Assembly: GCF_000955975.1 (NCBI RefSeq)
Contig: NZ_JYJF01000065.1
Span: 1-39,887 of the forward strand
Length of the DNA: 39,887 nucleotides
Source of the DNA: Saccharothrix sp. ST-888
Lineage (GTDB): Bacteria > Actinomycetota > Actinomycetes > Streptomycetales > Streptomycetaceae
Direction of reading: 5' to 3'
Made by a program: the position numbers and the translations under genes. The stretch's first letter is position 1. Every line of letters begins with the position of its first letter. The notes beneath the pieces were generated by a model. It did no database searches. It saw only the letters and a program-made list of their open reading frames with translations, and was not told where the DNA came from. Below, piece by piece: positions 30,986 through 38,703 of the stretch.

Positions 30986-31053
30986 TCTACAGGTACCGAC
31001 GGTCTACAGGTACCGACGGTCTACAGGTACGGGCGGTCTACAGGTACGGGCCC
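30986..31053. repeat. 17-bp minisatellite (four units) spanning the end of bpa
   Basis: Four head-to-tail 17-bp units start at 30986, 31003, 31020 and 31037. Units 1 and 2 are identical (TCTACAGGTACCGACGG), unit 3 differs by one base, and unit 4 diverges at its end. On the minus strand each contains TACCTGTAG, the Tyr-Leu-stop end of bpa. Unit 4 is the coding copy and the other three lie downstream of the stop. Confidence 0.9.
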
Positions 31054-31655
31054 GAGCGGATACCGCGTCCGGGCACGGGCTCCTCGTCGTCCGGCTCGGC
31101 GCCGTGGCTGCCCGGCGGCAGCGCCCGCCGCATCTGCTCCAGCTGCGCCCGCGCGGCCATCTGCTGGGCGAACAGCGCGGTCTGGATCCCGTGGAACAGC
31201 CCCTCCAGCCAGCCCACCAGCTGGGCCTGGGCGATCCGCAGCTCGGCCTCGGTGGGGATGGAGTCCTCGGTGAAGGGCAGCGAGAGCCGCTCCAGCTCCT
31301 CGACCAGTTCGGGAGCCAGGCCCAGTTCCAGTTCCTTGATCGAGCTGGCGTGGATGTCCTTCAGCCGGGCCCGGCTGGCCTCGTCCAGCGGAGCCGCCCT
31401 GACCTCCTCCAGCAGCTGCTTGATCATGCTGCCGATGCGCATGACCTTGGCCGGCTGCTCGACCATCTCGGTCACCGGCAACTCCCGGGGCTCGACGCCC
31501 TCGCCCTCGCCAAACCGGCCCGTGCCGCCGCCGGGGACCGCACCGATGGGCATACCGTCCGGGCCGACGATCAGGACCTTCGGGCCCTCGTCCGCTCCCT
31601 GGGCCGATGCCTGGTACGACTCCGGCTGCGACCCTTCGTTCATCGGCTTCGTCAT
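31038..31655 (-). CDS. bpa: Bacterial proteasome activator
   Basis: Bpa (PafE) forms an ATP-independent ring that docks on the 20S proteasome and feeds it unfolded proteins. The 205-residue product has the family pattern: KVLIVGPDGMPIGA near the start, the four-helix core (EMVEQPAKVMRIGSMIKQLL, DIHASSIKELELGLAPELVEELERLSLPF, LRIAQAQLVGWLEGLFHGIQ), and a C-terminal GPYL, matching the GxYL tail that inserts into proteasome pockets. I start at ATG 31655, with AAGGAG 2 nt upstream. ATG 31643 and an in-frame ATG at 31703 are alternatives. Its final codons are part of a minisatellite. Confidence 0.92.
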   Translation of the reverse strand: MTKPMNEGSQPESYQASAQGADEGPKVLIVGPDGMPIGAVPGGGTGRFGEGEGVEPRELPVTEMVEQPAKVMRIGSMIKQLLEEVRAAPLDEASRARLKDIHASSIKELELGLAPELVEELERLSLPFTEDSIPTEAELRIAQAQLVGWLEGLFHGIQTALFAQQMAARAQLEQMRRALPPGSHGAEPDDEEPVPGRGIRSGPYL

Positions 31656-31774
31656 AGCTCCTTCATATGCTTCGGGCAGCGAGAGGGTCAACTGACTGAC
31701 CATGATGCCCCGCCCGGGCCGGCCACCGGACCACCTGACCAGATGTCAGCGGCGGTGGGACGCCCGCCCCGTGC

Positions 31775-32791
31775 TCACCGACCGCGCAGCCGCATCCCGA
31801 TCAGCGCCAGACCGCAGCCGATCATGGTCAGCCCGGCTCCGAGCGGGAACTGGAGGTTGGACGGGTCCGTCCACCGGATCGGCCCGGCCAACTCGCCGGT
31901 GCCCCGGCCCTGCGCAAGCGGCACCGGATCGCCCGCACCGGCCTCCGGCGGCTCCTCGCCGGCCTCCGGCTCCTGCGGTCCGTCCGGCGACACCTCCGGT
32001 CCGGCGGAACCCTCACCGTCGGCCTCCCCCGATCCACCGGGCCGGTGGGCGGGGGCCGGGTGCCGGGGGCCGCCCCAGGGCCAGCCGCGGGCCGGCGCCG
32101 CCCACGGCGGACCGCCGTGGGAACGCCCCCAGGACGCACCCCACCTCTGGCGCCCCGAGCCGGTGGCGCTGTCGTCGGCGGGGTCCTCCTCGGGCGCCCA
32201 GGCAGTCGACTCACCGGGCTGATCAGCCGCCGGATCCTCCGTGGGGGCCGCCACGGGCGGGCTGGGCGCGGCGGCGGGGGCGGACCCGGCCGAGGGCCCG
32301 GGTGAGGCGGAGGCGGAGGCGGGGGCCGGCGGCGGCGGCGACTGGCCCGGCGCAGCAGCGGCACCGGTAGCGGCACTGGCACTGCCCTGGTCGGCGGCCG
32401 CCGGGAGCGCGCTCCCCGCAGGGGACGGCGGCAGCGACACGGTACCGGCCTGGGTCTCGGACACGAGGGGCGCGGCGACGCCCGTCCCACCCGCCGCAGG
32501 CGGCCCGGACGGCACCGGCGCCACTGGGCCCACCACCAACCCCGTCGGCACCACCGGCTGCGGGGGGCTCTGGACGGACGGAACCGGGGCCGCCGCCCGC
32601 ACCGCTGCCGTCCCCGCCAACCCCGCCGCATGGGGCACACCGGCTCCGCCGCCCACTGCCAGGGCCGGACCGGCCAGCAGCAGCGGAACGGCCAGCCCGG
32701 TGGCGGCAGCCGCCGCCCACTGCCGCGGTGCGGCACAGCAGGACGGCAGAGCGGCGCAGAGCGTGGAGAACGCGTACGTAAGTGCGGCCAC
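31775..32791 (-). CDS. Exported low-complexity protein with C-terminal membrane helix
   Basis: The 338-residue precursor starts at GTG 32791 (GGAAGGA 9 nt upstream). It has a signal-type segment (WAAAAATGLAVPLLLAGPALA, ending about residue 45), a long Pro/Ala/Ser-rich extracellular stretch with no recognisable fold, and a final helix (FPLGAGLTMIGCGLALIGMRL) followed by RGR. The pattern suggests a cell-surface stalk or wall-spanning protein. No sortase motif precedes the helix. The upstream in-frame reading adds 26 residues without a better signal. It is next to bpa, but nothing links the two functionally. Confidence 0.7.
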   Translation of the reverse strand: MAALTYAFSTLCAALPSCCAAPRQWAAAAATGLAVPLLLAGPALAVGGGAGVPHAAGLAGTAAVRAAAPVPSVQSPPQPVVPTGLVVGPVAPVPSGPPAAGGTGVAAPLVSETQAGTVSLPPSPAGSALPAAADQGSASAATGAAAAPGQSPPPPAPASASASPGPSAGSAPAAAPSPPVAAPTEDPAADQPGESTAWAPEEDPADDSATGSGRQRWGASWGRSHGGPPWAAPARGWPWGGPRHPAPAHRPGGSGEADGEGSAGPEVSPDGPQEPEAGEEPPEAGAGDPVPLAQGRGTGELAGPIRWTDPSNLQFPLGAGLTMIGCGLALIGMRLRGR

Positions 32792-33011
32792 GGACGGAGG
32801 TCCTTCCGACGGCCGGCCGCGCTCGGGACGCGACCGGCGGCGGGACAGCTCCGGACCAGCCTCACACATTCCGACATCTCAGGCATTTCGGACATTCGGC
32901 TGCGGGGCGCCCTGCCGGTTACCGCAGCCTTCGAGCTCCGCATGGAGGCGCGGGCGTGCAGGGGCGCAGGCCCCGGCCTTGTCGGCGGTTTCCAGGGGCC
33001 GCCGCAGTCGC

Positions 33012-33989
33012 TCAGACCTTGAGGACGACCTTGCCGACCTGCTCGCCCGCCTCGACGACCCGGTGCGCGTCGGCGGCCGCGGCCAGCGGCAGCACCCGGT
33101 CCACCACGGGCTTGACCACACCGGCCTCGATCAGCGGCCAGACGTGCTCGCGGACCGCCGCCACGATCGCCGCCTTCTCCGCGATCGGCCGGCCGCGCAG
33201 GTTGGTGGCGGCCACGGCAGCGCGCTTGCGCAGCAGCGTGTTGAGGTCCAACTCGCCCTTGGTGCCGCCCTGGAGGCCGATGATCACCAGGCGGCCGCTG
33301 GTCGCCAGCGCGTCCACGTTCCGCTGGAGGTACTTGGCACCCATGATGTCCAGGATCACGTCCACCCCGGCACCGCCGGTGGCCTCGCGGACCGCCGCCA
33401 CGAAATCCTGCTGCCGGTAGTCGATACCGACGTCCGCGCCCAACTCGGCGCAGCGGGCCAGCTTTTCGGGGCTCCCCGCGGTGACCAGCACCCGGGCGCC
33501 GACCGCCTTGGCGAGCTGGATCGCCATCGTGCCGATCCCGCTCGCACCGCCGTGCAGCAGCACCGTCTCGGCCGGACGCAGGTGGGCCACCATGAACAGG
33601 TTCGACCAGACCGTGGCGACCACCTCGGGCAGCGCGGCGGCGTCCGTCGGACCGAGCCCCTTCGGCAGCGGCAGCAGCTGCCCGACCGGCACCGCCACCC
33701 GTTCGGCGTAACCGCCCCCGCTGAGCAGGGCGCACACCTCGTCCCCGACCGCCCAGCCGGCCACGCCCGCACCGAGCGCGACGATCCGTCCCGCGCACTC
33801 GAGACCGGGGTACGGCGACGCGCCCTCGGGCGGGTTGTAGAAGCCCTGGCGCTGCAACAGATCGGCCCGGTTGACGGCGGTGGCCGTCACCTCGACCAGT
33901 ACCTCCCCGGCTGCGGGTACCGGGTCCGGCACCTCCGCCCAGGTCAGTGCTTCCGGTCCGCCGGGCTCAGGAATCGTGATCGCATACAT
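33012..33989 (-). CDS. NAD(P)H-quinone oxidoreductase, zinc-independent MDR family (PIG3-like)
   Basis: This 325-residue cytosolic reductase begins MYAITIPEPGGPEALTWAEVPD and shows the quinone reductase pattern: VNRADLLQRQGFYNPPEGASPY, PGLECAGRIVALG, VLLHGGASGIGTMAIQLAKAVGARV (nucleotide-binding loop), DVILDIMGAKYLQRNVDAL and GRLVIIGLQGG. The close match in these segments points to the PIG3/TIGR02824-type subgroup. No zinc-binding cysteines are visible. ATG at 33989 follows no obvious ribosome site. It sits just beyond the decayed gene region at 34022-35021. Confidence 0.92.
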   Translation of the reverse strand: MYAITIPEPGGPEALTWAEVPDPVPAAGEVLVEVTATAVNRADLLQRQGFYNPPEGASPYPGLECAGRIVALGAGVAGWAVGDEVCALLSGGGYAERVAVPVGQLLPLPKGLGPTDAAALPEVVATVWSNLFMVAHLRPAETVLLHGGASGIGTMAIQLAKAVGARVLVTAGSPEKLARCAELGADVGIDYRQQDFVAAVREATGGAGVDVILDIMGAKYLQRNVDALATSGRLVIIGLQGGTKGELDLNTLLRKRAAVAATNLRGRPIAEKAAIVAAVREHVWPLIEAGVVKPVVDRVLPLAAAADAHRVVEAGEQVGKVVLKV

Positions 33990-34021
33990 GACCACGACGC
34001 TACTGCGAGACACCGCGAAGA

Positions 34022-34285
34022 TCAGCGGTTTCCCCGGACGACCTGCTGGTGGCGTGCGGTGCACGCCGGCCGCAGGAAGCAGGCGAAGGCGGTGATGCCC
34101 AGCAACACCGCGGCCGTGACGAACCGGCCGAGACCCACCAGGTCGCCCTCCGGCAGCCGGCTGGAGAGGAAGATGCCCGGCGAGGCGGCGGACGGCTGGA
34201 ACGCTCCCATCAGCCCGGAGGCCGAACCCGCGACCGAGCGGAAGCCGGTCACCCCGGCGCTCATCGAGAGCGGCTGGAGGCGAAC
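34022..34285 (-). pseudogene. MFS transporter, C-terminal fragment (Bcr/CflA-like)
   Basis: About 85 codons end at 34022. The reading FRSVAGSASGLMGAFQ followed by LVGLGRFVTAAVLLGITAFACFL resembles the GSASxLxGxxQ region and last two helices of Bcr/CflA-type drug exporters. Everything N-terminal is missing. The preserved ATG at 34264 overlaps the stop of the LysR remnant, but a two-helix product is unlikely to transport. It is interpreted as one side of a deletion junction near 34285. Confidence 0.6.
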
Positions 34286-34329
34286 TCCTCCGCCACGACG
34301 ACGAAGTACCGCAGCTGCCTGGGTTCCAT
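34261..34329 (-). pseudogene. LysR-family regulator, N-terminal stub
   Basis: ATG at 34329, with AGGGGAA five bases upstream, opens MEPRQLRYFVVVAEEF, the near-invariant first residues of LysR regulators. The frame then runs ASSRSR and stops at 34261, before the helix-turn-helix is complete. The downstream sequence belongs to an MFS gene in another frame. It has an intact ribosome site and start but no function is expected. Confidence 0.72.
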
Positions 34330-34586
34330 GCTTTCCCCTGGTCGTTCGGTAGCCGCAGACAGCGAAGCGGTGTGGACGACGGACGAGCTCCGGCGGAGAC
34401 CGGCCACACCACTCCCGTCCCGTCCCGGGCGCCGCCGCGCCACCCTCCCCGTCACCCGGGATCGACTCCTGCCCACAGTAGGTGAGACCGGACGCCGGAT
34501 ACCGGCGGCGGTCACGGGTCGGCACCGTGCCCGGTACCGGTCGGCGGCCCGGTCGGCCGGGCGAAGAACGGCCTGTTCAGCTCCGG

Positions 34587-35021
34587 CTGCGCCCGACGGT
34601 GGTGGTGGCCCCCGAACGCGACGATACGGCCGCACTGGTCACCCTGACTGCACGTCAACTCAACAAGGGCGCCACCGTGGTCGCGGCGGTCCGCGAGGAC
34701 GAGAACGCCCCGCTGCTCCGGCAGAGCGGTGCCGACGTGGTGGTCACCGGCTCCAGTTCGGCGGGACGGCTGCTCGGCCTGTCGATGCTCAGCCCGCACG
34801 CCGGGGCGGTCATGGAGGACCTGCTGACCTACGGCACCGGCCTCGATCTGGTCGAGCGCCCCGTCACCCGGGCGGAGGCCGGCCACAGCCCCCGGGACTG
34901 CGCCGACCTGGTCCTCGCCGTGGTCCGAGGCCGCCGAGTCCTCAACTACACCGACCCCGAGGCCGCCACCCTGCACCTCACCGACCGCATCATCACCATC
35001 CGGCGCGCCGCCGCCGGCTGA
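34587..35021 (+). pseudogene. TrkA/RCK-type potassium channel protein, C-terminal fragment
   Basis: About 143 codons read TVVVAPERDDTAALVTLTAR, ATVVAAVREDENAPLLRQSGAD, SSSAGRLLGLSMLSPHAG, EDLLTYGTGLDLVERPVTRAEAG and LHLTDRIITIRR. This matches the second half of the NAD-binding TrkA-N domain and the following RCK-C-like end of actinobacterial potassium channel proteins. The channel helices and the GxGxxG half are absent. Upstream sequence (34330-34586) does not continue the domain, and no ribosome site precedes any of the GTG codons. It is probably a 5'-truncated pseudogene. Confidence 0.68.
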
Positions 35022-35048
35022 CCGCGGGGGCCTCCGGGGGCCGGGCGC

Positions 35049-36377
35049 CTACGGTGCCGGCAGCAGCTCCACCCGGCCGCCCGGCCGCACCCCGCCCGGC
35101 GGGACCACCGCGAGCGCCTCGGCCAGGGCCAGCCCCCGGAGCATCGCGGGCCCGTCGAAGACCAACGGCACGACGCCCTGCTCGGTCCGGACCACCGGCA
35201 GTAGCCTGGTGTCACCGGGGTGCCCAGGGAACTCCCTGGCAGCAACGGCCAGTTGGGGTGCCTCCGCGCGCCGCCCGGAGAGCGCGTGCAGCAGCGGGAG
35301 CGCGAGCGTGACCGTCCCCGCGACGGCGGCGAGCGGATTGCCGGGCAGGCCCACCAGGCGGCGCCCACCGGGGAGTTCGGCCAGCAGCATCGGGTGCCCG
35401 GGGCGGACCGCGACACCGTCGACCAGCAGCCGGGCCCCGACCGCCGTCAGTGCGTCGTGCAGGAAGTCGACCGGCCCCGCCGCGGTGCCGCCCGTGGTGA
35501 TCACGACGTCGGCGGGTGAGAACCGTATGGCGTCCCGGAGCAGTGCGAAGTCGTCCCCGACCCGGCGGCGGTCGACCAGTTCCGCACCCGAAGCCGCCAG
35601 CCACGGCGGCAGCAGCGGGCCGAGCGCATCCCGGACCAGTCCGCCCTCCGGAACCCCGGAGTCGAGCAACTCGTCCCCGAGCAGCAGCAGTTCGACGGTC
35701 GGACGACGGTGTACCGCGAGCCGGTCGTGGCCGCAGGCGGCGGCCAGCCCGAGCACCGCCGCAGTGACGGGCGTACCGGCGGACAGCAACGGCTCGCCCC
35801 GCCGGCACTCCTGGCCGCGTGGCCGGACGTCCTGCCCGGGCGCCACGTCGTACAGCGGGTACAGCAGCCCCCGGTCGATCCGGCCGTGCTCCCGTCGCAG
35901 GACACCGGTCGCCCCGGCCGGGACCTGCGCCCCGGTCGCGATCTCCACGGCCATACCGTCGGCGAGCACGGTCCGAGAACTCCCGGCGGGCCCGCCCTCC
36001 CCGCGGTCGGACGTCGGCCGCCCACCGGGATCCGCCGGTGTCCCCGGACCGTCCGGAGGGTCGACCGGGTCGCCCGCCAGGATCCGGCCCGAGGTGTGCC
36101 AGGGGCCGGGACCGGCGACCGCCCAGCCGTCCATGGCCGAGGTGTCGAAGGCGGGCAGGTCGGTGAGTGCGGCCAGCGGCACCGCCAGTGTGCAGCCGAG
36201 GGCCTCGGCCAGTCCGACGGTCATCTCGGGCAGCGGCCTGCGGGCCGCCAGCCGGGCAGCGCGGCGGGCCTGCGGCCAACCGCCGTGGCAGAGCGGCGCA
36301 GCGGCGGCACCGGTGCCGGCTCCGCCACCCGTCCGTGCGCCACCGGCCGCCTCGGGCACGTCGGTCAGCGCGCTCAC
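35049..36377 (-). CDS. moeA: Molybdopterin molybdenumtransferase
   Basis: MoeA inserts molybdate into adenylylated molybdopterin. The 442-residue product has the domain order of the family: PAFDTSAMDGWAV, ILAGDPV, VEIATGAQVPAGATGVLRREH, a Gephyrin/MogA-like domain with VELLLLGDELLDSG, VVITTGGTAAGPVDFLHDAL, RPGHPMLLAELPGGRRLVGLPGNPLAAV, and a C-terminal beta-barrel ending GGRVELLPAP. GTG at 36377 overlaps the upstream stop by 4 nt (GTGA), so it is coupled to the DUF6457 gene. A Gly/Asp-rich insertion near residues 110-130 (GDPVDPPDGPGTPADPGGRP) is unusual. Convergent with the potassium-channel remnant. Confidence 0.94.
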   Translation of the reverse strand: MSALTDVPEAAGGARTGGGAGTGAAAAPLCHGGWPQARRAARLAARRPLPEMTVGLAEALGCTLAVPLAALTDLPAFDTSAMDGWAVAGPGPWHTSGRILAGDPVDPPDGPGTPADPGGRPTSDRGEGGPAGSSRTVLADGMAVEIATGAQVPAGATGVLRREHGRIDRGLLYPLYDVAPGQDVRPRGQECRRGEPLLSAGTPVTAAVLGLAAACGHDRLAVHRRPTVELLLLGDELLDSGVPEGGLVRDALGPLLPPWLAASGAELVDRRRVGDDFALLRDAIRFSPADVVITTGGTAAGPVDFLHDALTAVGARLLVDGVAVRPGHPMLLAELPGGRRLVGLPGNPLAAVAGTVTLALPLLHALSGRRAEAPQLAVAAREFPGHPGDTRLLPVVRTEQGVVPLVFDGPAMLRGLALAEALAVVPPGGVRPGGRVELLPAP

Positions 36378-36682
36378 GCCGTCCCCGTCCCCGGCTCGCC
36401 CCCGCCACCGGCACCGGCACCACCGCCGGCCTCGGTGGCCGCCGCGGCCCACCGTTCGGCCAGCGCAGCGGTACGGGCGCCGGCCTCGGCGACCGCTTCC
36501 GGCCCGCCGCCCCTCCGCGCGGCGGCGTAGCCGATCAGGAAGGTGGTCAGCGGGGCCGCCGGACGGTCCACCCCGTGCGCGACCACCCGGGCGAGGTCCA
36601 GCAGGCCCCGTACATCCACCTCCAGGTCGATCCCCAGCTCGGTGCTGACCTCGGCGATCCAGTCATCCAGCGTGCGCTCCAT
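36374..36682 (-). CDS. DUF6457 small protein of the molybdenum cofactor cluster
   Basis: This 102-residue helical protein begins MERTLDDWIAEVSTELGIDL and contains VRGLLDLARVVAHGVDRPAAPLTTFLIGYAAA, the pattern of the DUF6457 domain that is often fused to or next to MobA in actinobacteria. The C terminus is a Gly/Ala-rich tail. ATG at 36682 is used; ATG 36691 is an alternative. Ribosome sites are weak. The gene overlaps moeA and follows mobA in the same direction, supporting a role in molybdopterin maturation. Its activity is unknown. Confidence 0.82.
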   Translation of the reverse strand: MERTLDDWIAEVSTELGIDLEVDVRGLLDLARVVAHGVDRPAAPLTTFLIGYAAARRGGGPEAVAEAGARTAALAERWAAAATEAGGGAGAGGGGEPGTGTA

Positions 36683-36748
36683 AGGGCCCATGCTGCACGA
36701 TCCGGCGGCCCCCGGGACCCCCAGCCGGTCAGCAGCGCGAGTCGTTTC

Positions 36749-36778
36749 GCTCACCGGCACCGCCGGCACCCGGTGAGC
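36749..36778 (-). terminator. Hairpin after mobA
   Basis: GCTCACCGG and CCGGTGAGC form a perfect 9-bp stem around a 12-nt loop that can pair internally, about 45-75 nt past the mobA stop. It would separate mobA from the DUF6457-moeA pair. Confidence 0.6.
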
Positions 36779-36821
36779 AGGTCCCCGCCCGTCCGCCGCC
36801 CCCGCAGCCCCCAGGTGGTCC

Positions 36822-37415
36822 CTAGCGGTCCGTGCGCCGCTCGACACGCTCCCGTTCCCGGGCCTGCGCGAGCTCCTCCCAGGTGTCGCAGTCGTACGCC
36901 ACGCCCTGCGGATCGGCCAGCCGTACGAGGTCCAGCGGGGCGAGCAGGCGGCGCAGCGGCAGCCCGTCCGGCTCGCCGAGGGCCGCGAGCGCGCGCCGCA
37001 GCGCGGCGGTGCGGTAGGCGGCGGCCAGCGGCTGGTCCCGGCCCGCCGCGTCGACCAGCAGGGCGCCCTCGCTCCCGGTCTCGTCCAGCACCGCGAGCAG
37101 CCGCCCGACCGTCGGCCGGTCGAGGAAGGGCAGGTCGGCGGCGAGCAGCAGGACGCGGTCGGCGGTGATCCGCCCGAGCCCGGCGGCGACGGCCGCGACG
37201 GGGCCGCCGCCGGGCGGCTGCTCACGGGTCCAGGTCACCCCGTCGCGCGCGGTGTCCCTGGGCGGGCCGACCACCACCGTCGTACCGGCGTCCGCACAGG
37301 CGGCGAGCACCCGGTCGAGCAGGGGCCGTCCGCCGACCTCCAGGGCGGGCTTGTCCGCCCCGCCGAACCTGCGGGCGGCGCCCCCGGCCAGCACCATCGC
37401 GTCGTACGCCGTCAT
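36822..37415 (-). CDS. mobA: Molybdenum cofactor guanylyltransferase
   Basis: MobA attaches GMP to molybdopterin to make the guanine dinucleotide cofactor. The 197-residue product opens with MTAYDAMVLAGGAARRFGGADKPALEVGGRPLLDRV by position 1-36: the nucleotide-binding LAGGxxxRxGGxDK signature and the KPxxxVxGxPLL block. LLLAADLPFLDRPTV carries the metal-binding aspartate region. ATG at 37415 is where homology starts, and earlier in-frame sequence is repeat-derived. Length is typical. It is close to the DUF6457 and moeA genes. Confidence 0.92.
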   Translation of the reverse strand: MTAYDAMVLAGGAARRFGGADKPALEVGGRPLLDRVLAACADAGTTVVVGPPRDTARDGVTWTREQPPGGGPVAAVAAGLGRITADRVLLLAADLPFLDRPTVGRLLAVLDETGSEGALLVDAAGRDQPLAAAYRTAALRRALAALGEPDGLPLRRLLAPLDLVRLADPQGVAYDCDTWEELAQARERERVERRTDR

Positions 37416-37475
37416 GCCGCCAGTATCCGCCGACGGCGGCCGCGCGGAAGCGCTCCACCCGGGAAGACCCCGGTG

Positions 37476-37535
37476 GCCCCGCACGAAGGGGCCCAGCACG
37501 AAAGAGCCCCGCACGGAACAGCCCCGCACGGCGGG
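37476..37535. repeat. 15-bp tandem repeat, four units
   Basis: Units start at 37476, 37491, 37506 and 37521, with consensus GCCCCGCACGRARRR (for example GCCCCGCACGAAGGG and GCCCCGCACGGAACA). The fourth unit also forms the left side of the terminator at 37520-37538. The array fills the space between the mobA start and the stop of the MBL-fold gene. Confidence 0.85.
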
Positions 37536-37538
37536 GCT
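37520..37538 (-). terminator. Terminator hairpin of the MBL-fold gene
   Basis: AGCCCCGC and GCGGGGCT form a perfect 8-bp stem with an ACG loop. The first base of the hairpin overlaps the TGA stop of the gene ending at 37538. Confidence 0.65.
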
Positions 37539-38509
37539 CAGGGCTCGTCGACGATCTCGGCCTCGACGATCCCGCTCTCGTCGTGGGGCTCGTCCGGCCC
37601 GACGGTCCCGACCGGCTCACCGGTCTCCGCCGGGGCGGCGGCGAGGCGGGCCGTGTTGGCGGCCGCGCCGAGCTCCAGGATCACCGGGAGGGTCAGTCCG
37701 CCGTAGCGCTCGTTGACCGCGGCGGCGAGGGCCTCGGGGTCGCCGGGGTGCTCGGCCAGGGCGCGGTCGAAGTCCTGCAGGTACTCGCCGGTGAAGGCGA
37801 GGACGCGGATCGCGTCGTCGTCGTACCCCGGTGCGCGGTGCCCGGCGATCACCCGGTCGACGTCCAGGTCGGCGATCCGGGCCAGGTTGTGGGCCCAGTC
37901 CAGGCGCCCGCCCTCGTCGGTGTCGGCCGTCCAGACATGGGTGCCGTGGTAGGCGAAGTCGCCCGCGACGACCGTCCGGGCGCTGGGGATGTAGACGAGG
38001 GTGGAGTCCGCGCAGTCGCCCTGGCCGAGGTGCAGGACCCGGATCAGCTGCCGGTCGATCATCAGCGGCTGTGGCAGCAGCGGCGCGGGCAGCAGCGGGT
38101 GGTCGGGGATGTCGTCGCCGTACACCGGCTTCCACTGGGCGACCTTGGCGGCGGCGGTCCTGGCGATCGCCTCCACCACCGGCGGGGCGGCCAGCAACTG
38201 GGCCTTGGGGAAGAGCTTCAGCACCTCCTCGACGCCGAAGTAGTGGTCGGGGTGCTGATGCGTGATCACGACGGCCAGCAGCTGGCGCTGCTTGCCCGCG
38301 ACCCACTCGGCGAGTTCGCGGCCGGCGCTGCGGGTGAGCTGGGCGTCGACCAGGATCGCGGTCTGCTCGCCCATGATCAGGGTGGAGGTGGCGAAGAATC
38401 CGCTCTCCGGTCCTGTGAAGACCTCGATCCGGAGCGGACGGGCGGCTGGGATCCCCGTACCTCGGTCGCCCGGAGGGGCTCCGGTCTCGTCGGACGGGGA
38501 CGGCGTCAC
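37538..38509 (-). CDS. Metallo-beta-lactamase-fold hydrolase
   Basis: This 323-residue protein has the MBL metal site THQHPDHYFG (H84, H86, D88, H89), further ligands in GQGDCADSTLVYIPSARTVVAGDF and RVIAGHRAPG, and a short low-complexity N terminus. A C-terminal helical extension of about 60 residues ends in an acidic tail. The family includes glyoxalase II-like, lactonase and quinoline-degradation enzymes, and the substrate is not predictable. GTG at 38509 has AGGGAG 5 nt upstream. There is no signal peptide, so it is cytosolic. Confidence 0.88.
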   Translation of the reverse strand: MTPSPSDETGAPPGDRGTGIPAARPLRIEVFTGPESGFFATSTLIMGEQTAILVDAQLTRSAGRELAEWVAGKQRQLLAVVITHQHPDHYFGVEEVLKLFPKAQLLAAPPVVEAIARTAAAKVAQWKPVYGDDIPDHPLLPAPLLPQPLMIDRQLIRVLHLGQGDCADSTLVYIPSARTVVAGDFAYHGTHVWTADTDEGGRLDWAHNLARIADLDVDRVIAGHRAPGYDDDAIRVLAFTGEYLQDFDRALAEHPGDPEALAAAVNERYGGLTLPVILELGAAANTARLAAAPAETGEPVGTVGPDEPHDESGIVEAEIVDEP

Positions 38510-38703
38510 ATCTGCTCCCTGGTCGGTGTGGCGGGCCCGTTCCGGGCCTCGTGCGGTACCAGCTTGGAAGCAACGGCGGACGATTGCCGGGTAGGCGCGC
38601 CCAGGTGAGTGATCAACCACGTCACGCCCGGCCCGCCGCTCCCCCGGCCCTCGGACTCCCCTCCCAGGCCCGCTGCGCACGGTACCCGGCGTTCACCGTC
38701 CTG

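Noticed and set aside
30986..31053. Possible CRISPR-like array
   Set aside because: The units are only 17 bp, directly abutting with no spacers, and are tied to the bpa stop codon.
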